From contig NZ_CALFYO010000021.1 in assembly GCF_937952055.1 (NCBI RefSeq), positions 868,001-932,000 of the forward strand: DNA of 64,000 nt, written 5' to 3'. The notes under the pieces are model-generated. The model saw nothing but the letters and a program-made list of their open reading frames with translations. It had not been told where the DNA came from and searched no databases. The stretch's first letter is position 1. Each line of letters starts with the position of its first letter. This stretch comes from an uncultured Piscinibacter sp. Its GTDB lineage: Bacteria > Pseudomonadota > Gammaproteobacteria > Burkholderiales > Burkholderiaceae_C. Below are positions 19,401 to 28,282 of this stretch, in pieces. The position numbers and the translations under genes were made by a program.

Positions 19401-21558
19401 CGGCGTCCTTCTCGGCGACGTCGGGCGCCACGCTGTCGATGACCCACACCGGCTGCGGCGCGGTTTCATCGAAGCGGCCGTCCTTGTCGTACACCCGCAG
19501 CACGTATTGGAGGTCGCGCCCCGGCGCGGCGTACGAGGGGAGATCGGCGCGCCACTGCGCGTAGCCGTCCTTGTCGACGGGCACCACGGCCAGCGGCTCC
19601 TCGCGCACGGATTTGTCCTTGTCGAAGATGCGCACTTCGCCGCCGACGATGAAGGCAGGGTAGTTCGAATAGGCCTTGAAGCGGACCAGATCGTCGATCA
19701 GATCGGTGCTGAGGTCGTCCTGGTAGCGGATCGACTGGGGCCAGGCCGTCACGTTGAGCCGTGGCTTCAGGTCGAGGTTGTCGTACTTGAACTGGATGCG
19801 CGCCTTCTCGAACGCGACGTCGGTGCAGCGCTGGACGTCGGGCATGCTCTTGCCGGGATCGTCGAGCGGCTTGCCGTCGACCGTGATGCGCATCAGATTG
19901 AGCGCATACGGGTTCGCCACCGTCACGTCGCGCGTCAAGCGCGTGACGTCGAGGCCTTCGAGGTTGTCGATGGGCGCGAGATCGTCATAGACCACCTGCG
20001 CCTGCACGCGCGAGACGTCGGCCTCGACGAAGCCGTTGCTGACCACGTCGTCGGTCTGCACGTAGCCGCGGCCCTCGTGCTCGACCTGTTCGGGCGTCAG
20101 GTCCAGTTCCCTGGCGACCGTGTCCATCACGGTGCGGGCGCGCGCGGTCGACAGGCCAATGTCGTCGCCGTAGGCGAGCGCGGTGCGCCGGTCGAGTCGC
20201 TCGGTGCTGGTGGTGCCGATGAAGCGCAGGCGCACGCGCTTCCGATCCTTGATCTCGCCCATCATCGTCGCGAGGTCCTGCGCGAAATTCGGCGGCAGCA
20301 ACGCCTTGCCGTTCTCGTAGACGACGGGCTTGATCGTGATGCTCGGCGATTGGTAGACGCGCGTGACCGTCTCCGGTTCGGTCGGTGCGGGGCACATCTG
20401 TGGCTCCGACGACAGTTCCTTCAGCGCATCGTCGTACCAGAACTCGACCTCGACCCGCCGGTTGGCCGCGCGGCCGTTCTCGGTGTCGTTGGGGGCGATG
20501 GGGTTGGTCGCGCCCTTGCCGTCGCTCTCGACGGCGGCAGCCGGCAGCTTGAGCGCGTCTTGCAGCGCCTGGGCCAGGCGGCGGGCACGCGCCTTCGAGA
20601 TGCCAACGTGGTTGGCGTAGATGCGCTCGTCGCGGCCGGTCAGCGGCACGGTGTCGGTGTAGCCGATGAACTTGATCACCACGTTGCGCTTGTCGCCGAG
20701 GTCGTTCAGCACCTGCAACAGCTTCTGCTGGTACTCCGCCGGCACGGTGACATTGCCCTCCTCGTAGTGGAACGGCGGGATCAGGTTCTTCACACGCGTG
20801 CGCTTGGCGTGCCCCTCCTTGTAGCTGAGCTTGCACATCTGCTCGACGCGGCAGACCTTTACGCGCTGCACGTTCTCCTGCACCACCACCTGCTTGACGA
20901 CCGGCTTCTCGTCGATCTCGTCGTACCAGACCTCCACCTCCATGCGGCGGTTCCGAGCGCGCCCCGCTTCGGTGGTGTTCGAAGCGACGGGCTCGCGTTC
21001 GCCCCGGCCTTCGTAGGTGACCGATTCGGGCGGCAGGCTGAGCGCCTTCTGGAAGAACTCGGCGGCGACGCCGGCGCGCTCGCGCGAGAGCCCGTCGTTG
21101 TCGCCGTATTGGATGCGGGTCTCGCCGAAGAGGGGCACGTTGTCGGTGTGGCCGACCAGATGCAGGCGCACGTTGCGCCGGTCCTTCATGCCCTCGAGGA
21201 TCTTGCGCACCTTCTCGACGTACTCCTGCGAGATGTTCGCCTTGCCCGAATCGAAGTAGATCGGCGGCAGCAAGTTCTGCACCTTGATGTTCCGCACGTT
21301 CTTCTCGATCACCTCCTGGCTCTCGGAGCGCTCCTTCACCAGCGGCGGCAGGGTGTCCTCGTCGAGCTTCCACGGCTTCAGTGGCGCATCGGGATCGAGC
21401 TGCTTCTCGACCGTCTGGCCGAGCGACGGCGTCGTGATGATCTTCTGCATGCCGGGCTTCACCGGCTCATCCTTGGCCGGCGTGGACTGCGCCATCGCCA
21501 CCGCCGGCAGCAGCAGGCCGAGCGCGAGACGAACGAATGGAATGAGTGATCTCCGCAT
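16432..21558 (-). CDS. Giant outer-membrane protein: three OmpA-like domains plus beta-barrel
   Basis: A 1,708-residue protein with a signal peptide (1-23, cleavage after AMA). Three successive OmpA-like domains lie at about 95-213, 257-377 and 409-525. The first two keep the peptidoglycan-binding pattern (HTDN...LSRERAG; YTDT...ISKARAR); the third has TTST in place of the HTD block. Residues about 530-830 look like Ig/carbohydrate-binding-type beta domains, and about 860-1708 form a long series of amphipathic strands ending in the terminal-Phe signature (FINMVAKF) of outer-membrane barrels. The ATG lies one base after the stop of the DUF11-repeat gene, so the two are translationally coupled. 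It probably anchors the machine to peptidoglycan and forms an outer-membrane pore or platform. Confidence 0.85.
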   Translation of the reverse strand: MRRSLIPFVRLALGLLLPAVAMAQSTPAKDEPVKPGMQKIITTPSLGQTVEKQLDPDAPLKPWKLDEDTLPPLVKERSESQEVIEKNVRNIKVQNLLPPIYFDSGKANISQEYVEKVRKILEGMKDRRNVRLHLVGHTDNVPLFGETRIQYGDNDGLSRERAGVAAEFFQKALSLPPESVTYEGRGEREPVASNTTEAGRARNRRMEVEVWYDEIDEKPVVKQVVVQENVQRVKVCRVEQMCKLSYKEGHAKRTRVKNLIPPFHYEEGNVTVPAEYQQKLLQVLNDLGDKRNVVIKFIGYTDTVPLTGRDERIYANHVGISKARARRLAQALQDALKLPAAAVESDGKGATNPIAPNDTENGRAANRRVEVEFWYDDALKELSSEPQMCPAPTEPETVTRVYQSPSITIKPVVYENGKALLPPNFAQDLATMMGEIKDRKRVRLRFIGTTSTERLDRRTALAYGDDIGLSTARARTVMDTVARELDLTPEQVEHEGRGYVQTDDVVSNGFVEADVSRVQAQVVYDDLAPIDNLEGLDVTRLTRDVTVANPYALNLMRITVDGKPLDDPGKSMPDVQRCTDVAFEKARIQFKYDNLDLKPRLNVTAWPQSIRYQDDLSTDLIDDLVRFKAYSNYPAFIVGGEVRIFDKDKSVREEPLAVVPVDKDGYAQWRADLPSYAAPGRDLQYVLRVYDKDGRFDETAPQPVWVIDSVAPDVAEKDAERELLAGYGESRLAVQSIPLHGGTIKVFGTDIPDGHRVSVAGRSVPVAADRKIVVEEILPQGMHTVEVSVLDAEGNGQMYLRDLELEKTDWFYVAIADVTASKSSTSGPARLVAPDNGHYDNNTSLDGRFAFFTRAKFGDQWKLTASADTLEGPFSSLFSNFMQKTPDAMFRRLNPDYYYPSYGDDSTTEEAAPTLGKFYAKLQNRAHYGLWGNFRIGYTDNSLAHVDRTLYGANLHYEPATPTKFGEKRLVFDGFAAQPGTVAGRDEFRGTGGSLYYLKHQDIMTGSERVRIEYRDKTSGLVVAVKNLVPIQDYTIDYLQGRVLLSSPLSPVASDNLLVVSDISSGNEVYLVARYEYSTGFEELDNVSTGGRVHYWVNDNLKLGATANRNTDPGAESKLGAVDIMWRHSATTWLKVEAGASTGTGSTAFGSNDGGFSFTPTTTTTAPVPPAVDDGRHGATRVDGSLDLSDVHKGANGQVTLYRQQVEGGYAAPGAMALTDVNRQGASVKTAITDKVDLRAKVDKRSQDQSLETSALEVDADYRLDNHWKISSGVRKDSRTDNSPVVPLTQVQGERTDVVVRASYDSQDKWAAYGYVQDTASTTGNREQNGRVGAGGAYRFNDRLKMSGELSNGDLGVGARVGTEYLVSDKTVTYLNYALENERTDNGILANRGNMIGGVKSQYSETINIFGEERYTHGDVPVGLMHSAGVEYRPNERWNFATHVDVGTLRDNLTGAEMERAGFAVSAGYGFEAIKVASVIEYRRDQVQSLDLTFSNRKNFLTKNSLKYQINPDWRLIGKFNYSKSKSSLGEFYDGSYTEAVVGYGYRPVSNDRLNALVKYTYFYNLPTSVQELVPNTAATYIQKSHIVSIDAIYDLTSRWSVGGKYARRMGQISQDRVNPVFFDSTADLYIARADWRVLRQWDLTIEGRLLSVQQASDTRSGALVAAYRHLSNNVKLGAGWNFTDFSDDLTNLSFTHRGAFINMVAKF

Positions 21559-21559
21559 G

Positions 21560-24500
21560 TCAGTCCCCGGCCCGCTGGCCGGGCGCCCCGGTTCGCCAGA
21601 ACACCTCGGTCTCGACGGTCAGGTCGTAGCGGGCGCCCTCGCGCTTCCACGCCGCCTCGATCTCGCTCTTGATGGCGGCAAGACGCAGCTTGACGAGGCT
21701 CTCGCTCTCGTTCTCGGCCATGTAGGCCAGGCGCAGCACGGAGGTCCCCTTCTTCAGCTCACCGTGCAGCAACTTCATGCGCTGCTTCCACTGGATGCGC
21801 ATCTCGGTCTTGCCGGGCTCGAACACGCCATCGGCGAGATCGAGTTTGACGACGCGATGGATCGCTGCGCCGAAGTTGAACTTGATCATCTTGCCGCGCG
21901 TGGCGCGTTGCACGAGCGGGTTCTCGGTCGTGACGCGATAGCCCGTGGGCAGCGAGCGGTCGTCGACCTTGAGAATGAAGTTGGAGCCGCGATCCGGATC
22001 GGGCACCACCGCGCAGGTCACGTGGAAGCGGCCGTGCGGGTCGGTCGTCACGATCAGGCCGTTGGCGGTCACGAGGCGCACGCCGGGCAGGCCGGGCTCC
22101 CCCTCGTCCTGATAGCCGTTCATGTTGACGTCGTCGAACACCTTGCCGATGACGTCGGAGCAATCGAGCGTGGGATCGGGCACGACCCGCACCGTCGCGC
22201 TGGCTTCGGGCGATGCCGCGGTGTCGAGCTGCGCCGAGAACACCTGAGCCCGGTTGACGTACAGCCCTTCGCTGACGCCTGAGCCGACGATCAGCACCAG
22301 CTGGATCGTTCGCTTGGTATTCGTCGTCAGCACCAGGTCGGCCCAGGTGAGCCGGTTGCCGGCCACCGTCGGCTCGATCGCCTGGCCGTCCACCCGGCCC
22401 GTTCCCGGCACGTACTTGAAGCCGGCCGGGAAGGTATCGATCACGCTGAGCCGCGTGAGCGGTGCCGCCAGCGTGTTGGTGACCGTGATCGTGTACGGCA
22501 CCAGCTGGCCGCGCGGCACGTTCTGCAGCGCGGCGACCTTCGTGATGGTCACCGCATTGCCGAGGCGCGGGTCGATCGCGATGTGGTTGTTGTAGATCTG
22601 GCTGGTGCCGGGCGTGGCGCTGTTGTTCAGCGTCAGGTTCAGGTAGTAATTCGTGCCGGCGCTGCCGGCGGGCACCGCGATGGCGGGCGGTCGCTCGGAC
22701 GCCTGCGCTTCGCAGTAGCTGCTCGCGTTGAGAACCGCGTCCGACGCGGAGCCCGGGCAGTTCGGCACCGAGAAGGACACCGTGTTGGCGTCCGACATCG
22801 GCGGGATGACCTTGGAAACGCCGGGCATGTACGTCGCGGGCGGCGTCACCTGGATCAGGTACTGGCCGACCGACGGGCACGACGGATCGCTGAAGTTGAG
22901 GTCGAACTTGTAATCGCCGCCCGCCAGCGTGACCTGACCCTGCTGGACCGGATCGTCGAAGCAGCCGGACGGCAGCGGCATCGTGCTGCCCGCGCGAACC
23001 ATGTGCAGGGTGGCACCCATCACCGGCGTGCGCACCAGCGAGTCGTAGGTCGCACCGTTCGGCTGCAGCGGCAGGTTGAGGTTCTGCAGGTTGCTGCCTG
23101 CGGGCGCGAAGATGCCGCTGATGGCCTGCATGCCGTTGACGAACGCCGAGTCGGCGCGGCCGAGCTTGGCCGTCGTCATGCCGCTGCCGGGTGCGCTGAA
23201 GCGCAGCGCGAATTGATCGGCAGCCGTGACGGACGGCGACAAGCCGCTGATCGCGTACTGGCCGTTCGCGTCGGTGGTCACCGTACCGAGCAGCACGTTG
23301 TTGCGCAGCACCTCCACGGTCCAACCCTGCAGCGGCGCCTCGCCCGGGTCGGCGACCTTGTCAAGGCTGGCGTCGTGCCACACGCTCCCGTTGAGGCTGG
23401 CTACGCCTGCAATGGCACCCACTGCGATGGTGGCGCTGGCTGAGGCCGTGAGCGTCGGCGTGTTCCACGCGACTTGCGCCGTATTGGTGATCAGCTTGCC
23501 CGGCAACAGGCCCGGAGCGATCTGCACCCTGAAGCGCAGCTGCGCGCTCGCGCCGGGAGCCAGCGTGCCGTACGTGGCCGCATAGTCGGCCCGCAGTTGT
23601 GCGCCGACGAGGCTCACGCCGCCAGTCGATCCGTTCAGCGTGGCCGATCCCGCCACGTACGTCACCTGCGACGCGAGCGGCAGCGCACCGAGATCGTCGG
23701 TGATCACCACGTTGGTGGCGGCCACCAAGCCGGTGTTCGTCACCACCACGAAGTACTCGAGCTGCGAGCTCGGCAGCGCAGGGCCGCCGCCCACGACCTG
23801 CACGGCCTTGGCAATCAACAGCTGCTGCGCGCTGCCGACGATGATGGTCGTCGGCTGGTAGCCGTTGCTGCTGTCGCCGTCGGCGTCGGTGAGTTGACTC
23901 GGCAGCTGCGTGCTCGCTACGCTGCCTTGGTTGCTGATGACGGTGCCGGTTGCGACGCCGGCGTTCACGCGTGTGTCGAAGGTGATGACGGCCGTGGAGC
24001 GTGGCGCCACCGAGCCACTGGCGGCGGCCGGCGAGTTCACCGGGATTCCCGCGATCAGCGGCGACACGCCGCCATCGGGCCGCGCGATCGCGCTGCCGTT
24101 GAGCGTGACCGTGTCGGCGACGTAGGTCGTGTTGGCCGGCACCTCGTCGGTCAGCACGACCCCGCTGGCCGGGAGTCCCGACAGGTTGTCGATCGTGATC
24201 GTGTAGCGAATGACGTCGAGCGGATCGAGCACGCCATTGCCGTTGACATCGACCACGATCGCCACCGTCTTGCGTGCCACCAGCAGCGGGTAGGGACCGA
24301 CGATGTCGCGCGTCGGGTCATCGACGGCCGGCGTGCGCGGATCGTCGGATGGCTTCTCGGGGAACGCACCGCTGCCCGCACCGGAGCCGTCGACGAAGCC
24401 TTGGTTGCTGATCAGCGTGCCGTCGAGCGTGTTGGCGTTGATCGTCACGTCGAACGTGATCGTCGCGACGTTGCTCGTCGTCGAGGCCGTGTCCGCACGC

Positions 24501-27500
24501 AGTGCACCCGGCGTGGGATCCTCGGGCGTGTGGATCTGCAGGCCGGCCTGCAGCGGCGAACTGTTGCCGGCATCGGCAACCGTCACGCCGTTGAGCGTGG
24601 TGCTGCCTGCGACATAGCTCGTGTTCGCCGGCACCAGATCGCGCAACGTCACGTTGACCGCGTTCTCGGTGCCGATGTTCTTGACCGTGATCGTGTAGCG
24701 CAGCCGGTCACCCTGTCGCAGCACCGCGGGATCGCCGGTCACGTCCTGCGACACCTTGCGCACCTGCAGCACCGGGTTCGATGCGATCAGCGTGCGCGTC
24801 GGATCCTCGGCGCCGCTGACGTTGGGGTCGTCGCTGACGGCGGGCTGGCTGGTTGCGCTGGTCAGTCGCGCCTGGTTCAGGACGACGGTGGCGCTCGTGA
24901 TCACCGAGGCCAGGCGTGCCTCGAACACGATCGTGATCGTGTCGCCCGGCAACCCCTGGGCTGCGATGTTGACGCCGCTCACCTGCAGCAGGCCGGTGCC
25001 TTTCGCGCCGCCATTCGCACTGACGGTGGCAGTGGTACCGGCCGGCGCGGACACGAGCGTCAGGCTGCCAGGCACGAACGCGGCCGTCGCATTGAGGCGG
25101 TCGAGTTCATCGGTCAGCCTGCCGTCGGTGAGCGCCAGCGCGCTGATGTTCCGCACCGTCAGCGTGTAGCGCAGCAGGTCTCCCGGCCGCGCGTTGCTGC
25201 CGGGGTTCTGGCCTGTGGTGACGTTGACCACGCTCTTGCGGAAGTCGAGCGTCGGCGAGACGGTGGTCAGCGAGAACGCGTCCTGGAAGTCCAGCACGCC
25301 CGGTGTGCCATTGGTCAGCGTGTTCTGGGTGGTGTGGATGCGGCCCGCGCTGCCAGCGACCGCCGGGTTGGCGCTGAGCCATTGCGTGGCCCCGGCGACG
25401 TTGGTCAGCGTCACGCCGCTGCTGGTGCCAGGATCGACCGCGGTGCTGTAGGTGAGGATCAGGCGCTGGGTCGGCGCGATCGCTGCCGCACTGCCTTGCA
25501 GGTTGATCGTCATCACACAGGTCGGAGCGGGCGCGAAACCGACCGTGAAGTCGGTCCCGTTGACCAGGTCGGCGGACACCGGCGTCGTGCCGTCGGCCTG
25601 GAACACGCGCGCGGTGACGTTGGTCGGCTCCGCGGCGCACATGCCGCCGGTCGGGGCGGTCGTGATGTTCGGCAGGCGGTCAGTCAGCGCCGTGTTCCAG
25701 GCCGTGCCGCTGCCCGTGTTCTGCACGTTGAGCGTGAACGTGCCCGTGCCGCCCAGTCGCAAGGTGGCGGGTCCGCTCTTTCGCACCGTGAGGGTCGGCG
25801 CAACGATGGTCATCGCGCCGCTGGTGCCCGCCAAGCCGTTGACACGGCTCGCGTCGCTGCCGTTGATGCTGTTGTAGGTGTAAGTCGCCGTGTTCGAGAA
25901 CTGCTTGCCCGGCGCGTTGTTCACCATGTCGTCGTTGAGCACCAGGACGACATCGACGACAAGCTGGTCGCCGGCAGGCACGTCGAGGCCGCCGCTCACG
26001 GTGTCCTGCAGCACGAGGCTCGTGGCCGTGCCGCTGTTGCTGAGCGTCGCCCAGGTTCTCGTGTTCGACGCCAAACGCGCGCGCGCGCTCACGTAGCTGA
26101 GCGACACGCCCCTGGCTGCGAGGCTGATGTCGTCGAGGACCCGCACGTCGTTCAGCGCCACGGGCTGCGCTGTCGCCGGCACCGTGATGCGGTAGGTGAA
26201 GGGCTGGCCGATCGCCGCCGTGGCTTGTGTCGCTGCTTTGGTCAGCGGCCCGACCGAGAGAATGTTGATGTTGGTGGCATCGGGCGGGGTCGCGCCTTCG
26301 AGCAGCGCCGCACCATTGACGTACGGGTTGTCGCTGAGGCCGTTCCAGGTCCTGCTGGCCGGGTCGATGCCGGTCATCGCGCCCTGGTTGCTGACGACGG
26401 TGCCGGCGGCGAGGCCGGGCGCCAGCGTCACGTCGACGACGACGGTGTATTGCTGGTCCTGCGCCAGCGTCAGGTTGCTGATCGTGATGAGGCCGGCGCC
26501 GTTGGTACCGCCGTTCGGCGCCACATTGAGCGTGCCGGCGGGCAAGTCGCTGCTGACCAGCGTCAATGATCCTGGCGCGAAGCCGTTCGGGCTGCGCGCG
26601 CCGAAGTTGTCGGTCACGCTGACGTTGCTGAGCGTCGGCAGCGTGAAGTTCTGGATCTGCAACGTGTAGCGCAGCCGGTCGCCAGGCAGTGCGGTCGTCG
26701 CTGGCGCCAGGACACCTTGCGTGAGGTTCGCGACCGACTTCAGGAAGTAGTAGCCCTGGAACGCCGAGGTGACGGTGAACGCGTCCTGGAAGTCCAGCGT
26801 GGCCGGCGTGCCGTCGGTCAGCGTCTTGCTGTACGCGCGGCGCCCGGCGGTGCCGGCCGGTGCGTTGAACCACTGCGTCGCACCGGCGACGTTGGTAAAG
26901 GTCAGGCCCGGCGGCGTGCCGAAGTCCAGTCGCGCCTGGTAGTCGACGACGAGGCGCTGCGACGGCCCGACCTTGACACCGTCGGCCAGGGTCAACGTGA
27001 GTTGGCCGGTGGCCGCGTTGTAGTTGACGGCGTAGTGCGTGCCCGCCGTCAGTGCCGAGAGTTGCGTCGTGCCGTCGGCGGCATAGAGCGCGGCCGTGAC
27101 TGTCGGCGTCGGGTTGAAGCCGCGCATGCCACTCGGTATGAGATCGGTGACCCTGACGTTCCACGCGTCGCCGGCGCCGGCGTTCTGCACGTTCAGGCGG
27201 AAGGTGCCGGGCGCGCCGACGTTCAAGGTCGCGGTCGAACCGCTCTTGTCCACCGTCAGCCCGGGCTCGACGATGGTCATCGGCGCGGAGATGCCCGACT
27301 GGCCCGGCAGCGGCGCGTAGGTCACGCCGTCGATCACGCGGCCGAACCACCACTTGGCGGTGTTGATGAACTGCGTGCCGGCCACGTTCGCGGGCATGTC
27401 GTCGAGCACCACGGTCATCTGGATCTCGATTTGCGTGCCGGGCGCGACGCTGGTCAGCGCCGCGTTGGCGTCGGACGAGAAGACGATGTGCTTGGTGTTG

Positions 27501-28282
27501 TCCGATGCCGGGATGCCGAGTGACGACAAGGTGGCCGGCGACGCTCCGAGCGCCAGCGGGCCGATCGGCGTGCGCGTGCCGCCGTTGACCAGGAAGGCGG
27601 TGTTGCTGACGTAGGTGGCCGACGCGCCGATCGTCGTCAGGTCGTCGTAGATCGTCGCGTTCGACAGCGTGTTGGGCGACGGCGTCTGCAAGGTCGTGCC
27701 CGTCGCCGGGTCGTACATCACCGGCACCGTCACGGTGTAGGTGAACGGCACGCCGATCGTTGCGGTCGGCCCCGGCGTCCGCTTCGACACCGCCTCGATC
27801 GGAATGAAGAGATCCTGGCAGGCGTTGTTGTTGCCGGGGGCGTAGAAGGCACCGTTCGCGAACCAGATCTTGACCTGCGTGTTGGAGCAGGCCATGTTGC
27901 CCGTGTAGTACACGTTTTCGAAGACCACGAGCCCCGTGGTTCCGTTGGCAAAGTTCACCGTCGAAGTGAGGCCCTGCGGCCACTTGGCGGACAGCGGAAA
28001 GTTCTTGATGTAGCAGTGGAACTGGTCGGTGGCGTCGATGCTGATCGCCGATGGCAGCGTGGCGGGCGTGATCGCCGGATTGCTGCCGTCGATGACGTAG
28101 TACCCGTTGATCACGGGGTAGTCGCGGCAGAAGGCCGTTCCGGCGTGTGCCACGGACGTGCCAATCCACAGCGACAGCAAGGCGAACAACCGCAACAGCC
28201 AACGCGCCGCGTTCGCCTTGCCGAAGCAGGCTGCGCGCAGCGATGTCGCTGCCTGATTAGAGGTCCTGAAACGACACATCAT
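21560..28282 (-). CDS. Giant secreted DUF11-repeat surface protein
   Basis: About 2,240 residues. After a signal peptide ending AHA|GTAFC come many beta-sandwich repeats of DUF11/isopeptide type: recurring segments such as VTVKNIGTENAVNVTLRD, ITIDNLSGLPASGVVLTDEVP and VVVTNTGLVAATNVVITDD alternate with TYVAGSTTLNG. Two SdrD-B-like segments follow (SVWHDASLDKVADPGEAPL; KVFDDVNMNGYQDEGEPGLP). The last ~90 residues (from about KTEMRIQWKQRMKLLHGEL to VETEVFWR) look like a degenerate OmpA-type alpha/beta unit. No sortase or autotransporter signal is seen. The start is uncertain: ATGs at 28282/28279 fit the signal peptide best, and ATG 28360 would add 26 residues. It is probably a surface fibre working with the coupled OmpA/barrel protein. 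Confidence 0.83.
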   Translation of the reverse strand: MMCRFRTSNQAATSLRAACFGKANAARWLLRLFALLSLWIGTSVAHAGTAFCRDYPVINGYYVIDGSNPAITPATLPSAISIDATDQFHCYIKNFPLSAKWPQGLTSTVNFANGTTGLVVFENVYYTGNMACSNTQVKIWFANGAFYAPGNNNACQDLFIPIEAVSKRTPGPTATIGVPFTYTVTVPVMYDPATGTTLQTPSPNTLSNATIYDDLTTIGASATYVSNTAFLVNGGTRTPIGPLALGASPATLSSLGIPASDNTKHIVFSSDANAALTSVAPGTQIEIQMTVVLDDMPANVAGTQFINTAKWWFGRVIDGVTYAPLPGQSGISAPMTIVEPGLTVDKSGSTATLNVGAPGTFRLNVQNAGAGDAWNVRVTDLIPSGMRGFNPTPTVTAALYAADGTTQLSALTAGTHYAVNYNAATGQLTLTLADGVKVGPSQRLVVDYQARLDFGTPPGLTFTNVAGATQWFNAPAGTAGRRAYSKTLTDGTPATLDFQDAFTVTSAFQGYYFLKSVANLTQGVLAPATTALPGDRLRYTLQIQNFTLPTLSNVSVTDNFGARSPNGFAPGSLTLVSSDLPAGTLNVAPNGGTNGAGLITISNLTLAQDQQYTVVVDVTLAPGLAAGTVVSNQGAMTGIDPASRTWNGLSDNPYVNGAALLEGATPPDATNINILSVGPLTKAATQATAAIGQPFTYRITVPATAQPVALNDVRVLDDISLAARGVSLSYVSARARLASNTRTWATLSNSGTATSLVLQDTVSGGLDVPAGDQLVVDVVLVLNDDMVNNAPGKQFSNTATYTYNSINGSDASRVNGLAGTSGAMTIVAPTLTVRKSGPATLRLGGTGTFTLNVQNTGSGTAWNTALTDRLPNITTAPTGGMCAAEPTNVTARVFQADGTTPVSADLVNGTDFTVGFAPAPTCVMTINLQGSAAAIAPTQRLILTYSTAVDPGTSSGVTLTNVAGATQWLSANPAVAGSAGRIHTTQNTLTNGTPGVLDFQDAFSLTTVSPTLDFRKSVVNVTTGQNPGSNARPGDLLRYTLTVRNISALALTDGRLTDELDRLNATAAFVPGSLTLVSAPAGTTATVSANGGAKGTGLLQVSGVNIAAQGLPGDTITIVFEARLASVITSATVVLNQARLTSATSQPAVSDDPNVSGAEDPTRTLIASNPVLQVRKVSQDVTGDPAVLRQGDRLRYTITVKNIGTENAVNVTLRDLVPANTSYVAGSTTLNGVTVADAGNSSPLQAGLQIHTPEDPTPGALRADTASTTSNVATITFDVTINANTLDGTLISNQGFVDGSGAGSGAFPEKPSDDPRTPAVDDPTRDIVGPYPLLVARKTVAIVVDVNGNGVLDPLDVIRYTITIDNLSGLPASGVVLTDEVPANTTYVADTVTLNGSAIARPDGGVSPLIAGIPVNSPAAASGSVAPRSTAVITFDTRVNAGVATGTVISNQGSVASTQLPSQLTDADGDSSNGYQPTTIIVGSAQQLLIAKAVQVVGGGPALPSSQLEYFVVVTNTGLVAATNVVITDDLGALPLASQVTYVAGSATLNGSTGGVSLVGAQLRADYAATYGTLAPGASAQLRFRVQIAPGLLPGKLITNTAQVAWNTPTLTASASATIAVGAIAGVASLNGSVWHDASLDKVADPGEAPLQGWTVEVLRNNVLLGTVTTDANGQYAISGLSPSVTAADQFALRFSAPGSGMTTAKLGRADSAFVNGMQAISGIFAPAGSNLQNLNLPLQPNGATYDSLVRTPVMGATLHMVRAGSTMPLPSGCFDDPVQQGQVTLAGGDYKFDLNFSDPSCPSVGQYLIQVTPPATYMPGVSKVIPPMSDANTVSFSVPNCPGSASDAVLNASSYCEAQASERPPAIAVPAGSAGTNYYLNLTLNNSATPGTSQIYNNHIAIDPRLGNAVTITKVAALQNVPRGQLVPYTITVTNTLAAPLTRLSVIDTFPAGFKYVPGTGRVDGQAIEPTVAGNRLTWADLVLTTNTKRTIQLVLIVGSGVSEGLYVNRAQVFSAQLDTAASPEASATVRVVPDPTLDCSDVIGKVFDDVNMNGYQDEGEPGLPGVRLVTANGLIVTTDPHGRFHVTCAVVPDPDRGSNFILKVDDRSLPTGYRVTTENPLVQRATRGKMIKFNFGAAIHRVVKLDLADGVFEPGKTEMRIQWKQRMKLLHGELKKGTSVLRLAYMAENESESLVKLRLAAIKSEIEAAWKREGARYDLTVETEVFWRTGAPGQRAGD

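Noticed and set aside
17281..21549. A 1,422-codon open frame on the plus strand antisense to the OmpA/barrel gene
   Set aside because: It is Arg/Val/His/Ala/Gln-rich with no domains or signal sequence, and mirrors the codon bias of the real minus-strand gene. Long antisense frames are expected at this GC content. The same applies to the long antisense frames at 1295-3592, 23474-26569, 29508-31391 and 31448-33748.
21560..28282. DNA-level tandem repeats or CRISPR in the DUF11 gene
   Set aside because: The repeats are at protein level and diverged; no identical short direct repeats with regular spacers were seen here or elsewhere in the window.
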